Shown here piece by piece: positions 63,067 through 64,000 of a stretch of 64,000 nucleotides of DNA (positions are counted from its first letter, which is position 1; each line of letters opens with the position of its first letter). The stretch lies in NCBI GenBank assembly GCA_023015825.1, contig JALKAW010000007.1, positions 148,314-212,313 on the forward strand, given 5' to 3'. Both the position numbers and the translations under genes were made by a program. Source of the DNA: Flavobacteriaceae bacterium S0862 (GTDB lineage Bacteria > Bacteroidota > Bacteroidia > Flavobacteriales > Flavobacteriaceae). The notes beneath the pieces were generated by a model. That model worked only from the letters and a program-made list of their open reading frames with translations. It was not told the DNA's origin and made no database searches.

Positions 63067-63298
63067 AAGAACAAATAAAGAGGTGTTGGTAAAAGGTTTA
63101 AAAAAAATGGCAATTTCTTTAGTTATGATGTTTGCTGGACCTACATTATTTTATATTGCAACAACCAATAAAGAAAAGCCCCTTTATATTCCTATTCTTA
63201 TTATAAGTCTTGTTATTTGTGCTGGAGCTATATTTTTTGCATTCAGAGGTCTTCAAACAATTATGAACAGTATGTTTGATAACGATAAATCTAATTAA
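63056..63298 (+). CDS. Small two-helix membrane protein (DUF6095-like)
   Basis: An 80-residue protein with two TM helices at about 17-35 (MAISLVMMFAGPTLFYIAT) and 44-65 (IPILIISLVICAGAIFFAFRG). The basic N-terminus suggests it stays inside. I recall similar proteins as DUF6095 in flavobacteria, function unknown. It overlaps the end of murQ by 11 bases and the convergent DinB-like gene by 8. Confidence 0.72.
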   Translation: METKRTNKEVLVKGLKKMAISLVMMFAGPTLFYIATTNKEKPLYIPILIISLVICAGAIFFAFRGLQTIMNSMFDNDKSN

Positions 63299-63791
63299 CT
63301 ATCTGTCTAGGTGTTGTTGGGTTATATCCAAAACTTTCATCTTTCACTGGTATTTCTAATCTATCAAGAATATAACTTATTATTGCATAATGGTGAATAG
63401 CATGACTATTTGCTTGCGCAAGTACTGCACCTAATGTGTACATAATATCAACCTTTCCTATACCCAAATCATCACTAACCACATAATGTTTAGTAAAGCT
63501 GTAATTGTCAAATCTTTTTAGCGTGTCAATGATCCGCTCAACATGACTAAGTGTATAATTGCAATCAGTGTGCATTCGTTCATCTCTTTTTCTTTTAGTA
63601 AGATCAATTGTTGTATTATCTATTCCATCAATAATGCAGTCATAAAAATCCAAAATATGTCTAATATGTGAACCTATACACGAATAATAAGGAGAAACTG
63701 AATGATTACTTAAATCCTCATTTGAAAGCGAGCATAAAAGTTGTTTTGAATTGCTTAAAGTATGAATGGAAGATTGAATGATAATATTCAT
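63291..63791 (-). CDS. DinB-like four-helix-bundle protein
   Basis: A 166-residue protein with the pattern of the DinB/YfiT-like four-helix bundle. Metal-ligand candidates are His in IGSHIRHILDFYD in helix 2 and NSHAIHHYAIISYIL in helix 4, the usual HxxxH-like arrangement. Members include bacillithiol transferases and other metal-dependent thiol transferases; the activity here is unknown. No signal peptide or TM helix. Convergent with the small membrane protein and located just downstream of an rRNA operon on the same strand. Confidence 0.78.
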   Translation of the reverse strand: MNIIIQSSIHTLSNSKQLLCSLSNEDLSNHSVSPYYSCIGSHIRHILDFYDCIIDGIDNTTIDLTKRKRDERMHTDCNYTLSHVERIIDTLKRFDNYSFTKHYVVSDDLGIGKVDIMYTLGAVLAQANSHAIHHYAIISYILDRLEIPVKDESFGYNPTTPRQIVN

Positions 63792-63874
63792 AAATCTAAA
63801 AATAAGTAATTAGGTTGAATAAAAAAATTATTGATGTATTAGTCTAATAATTAGTTTTCCCTTACAAACCGGCA

Positions 63875-63907
63875 TAAAAAAACCCTTACTATAAAATAGT
63901 AAGGGTT
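63875..63907 (-). terminator. Intrinsic terminator of the rRNA operon
   Basis: AACCCTTACTA and TAGTAAGGGTT form a perfect 11-base stem around AAAA-type loop bases (63881-63907). On the minus strand it is followed by seven Ts and a few bases before the end of the transcript. It lies 7 bases after the 5S rRNA 3' end. Confidence 0.93.
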
Positions 63908-63914
63908 CAAAAAA

Positions 63915-64000
63915 GGCGGCGACCTACTCTTCCACGATTGTAGTACCATCGGCGCAAACGGGCTTAACTTCTCTGTTCGGAATGGTAAGAGGTGAGCCCC
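63915..64000 (-). rRNA. rrf: 5S ribosomal RNA (3' part, truncated by the window edge)
   Basis: The minus strand reads GGGGCTCACCTCTTACCATT, continues CCGAACAGAGAAGTTAAGCCC, and ends GAGTAGGTCGCCGCC, the conserved loop and 3' region of bacterial 5S rRNA. About 86 bases are present; roughly the first 20-25 lie beyond 64000. The rRNA operon therefore runs leftwards into this window and ends at the terminator beside it. Confidence 0.95.

Overview
The window is AT-rich, gene-dense and entirely chromosomal in character. It comes from the Bacteroidota, almost certainly family Flavobacteriaceae. The evidence is the TAnnTTTG-type -7 promoter boxes, the lack of Shine-Dalgarno sequences, type IX secretion (T9SS) sorting tails on three secreted proteins, a DUF4835/PorD gene, Bacteroidota-type RpoZ, DUF4249, DUF2279, YbbR-like and DUF3857 proteins, and a long-form GAPDH. 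No prophage, insertion sequence, integron or CRISPR array is visible. The genus cannot be fixed from this sequence.

Layout: 1-7377 (+) carries the tail of an oxidoreductase, 3-hydroxybutyryl-CoA dehydrogenase, YggS, an exonuclease/GIY-YIG fusion, a DUF3857 protein, a voltage-gated-type K+ channel, MiaA and a small secreted protein. A bidirectional terminator follows. 7451-21603 (-) carries a two-component system, a glycosyltransferase-YbbR-CoaE operon, a T9SS cargo protein, FabI, an operon BamD-RpoZ-CoaBC-PorD-RecN, and DapA with a small unknown gene. 21736-23862 (+) holds a 5'-nucleotidase split into two genes and a DoxX-like protein. 23851-26689 (-) holds a membrane protein and LigA. 26749-32135 (+) is a glycan operon: GH20 hexosaminidase, CutC, GH2 beta-mannosidase. 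32132-34043 (-) is LOG-PrmC-GNAT. 34081-37150 (+) is RibD, HAD, EamA and IMPACT/YigZ. A thioesterase (-) precedes 37750-44111 (+): DnaA, an LMW phosphatase, two tandem sugar-dehydrogenase-like T9SS proteins and an RsmI-like methylase. 44108-48123 (-) is an envelope block: lysozyme-like protein, DUF2279, MltG, GNAT, DapF. 48284-63298 (+) is DegP, GAPDH, a coiled-coil membrane protein, GNAT, NhaA, TrmD, RplS, a 718-base gene-free stretch, a pentapeptide protein, monomeric Icd, a TonB receptor with a DUF4249 lipoprotein, MurQ and a small membrane protein. A DinB-like gene (-) and the 3' part of a 5S rRNA (-) close the window.

Functionally it is mostly housekeeping: envelope and peptidoglycan (DapA, DapF, MltG, MurQ, BamD), coenzyme A and folate/flavin cofactors (CoaE, CoaBC, RibD), DNA replication and repair (DnaA, LigA, RecN), and translation (MiaA, PrmC, TrmD, RplS). 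The most unusual parts are non-coding. The stretch after rplS (about 55271-55931) has no credible gene but has internal repeats and its own strong terminator, so it may encode a structured RNA. A hairpin covers the ribosome-binding region of the DoxX-like gene. A textbook terminator ends on the base before a GNAT start codon. Many promoter boxes sit so close to the start codons that the mRNAs should be nearly leaderless, and at least eight genes appear to use TTG or GTG starts.
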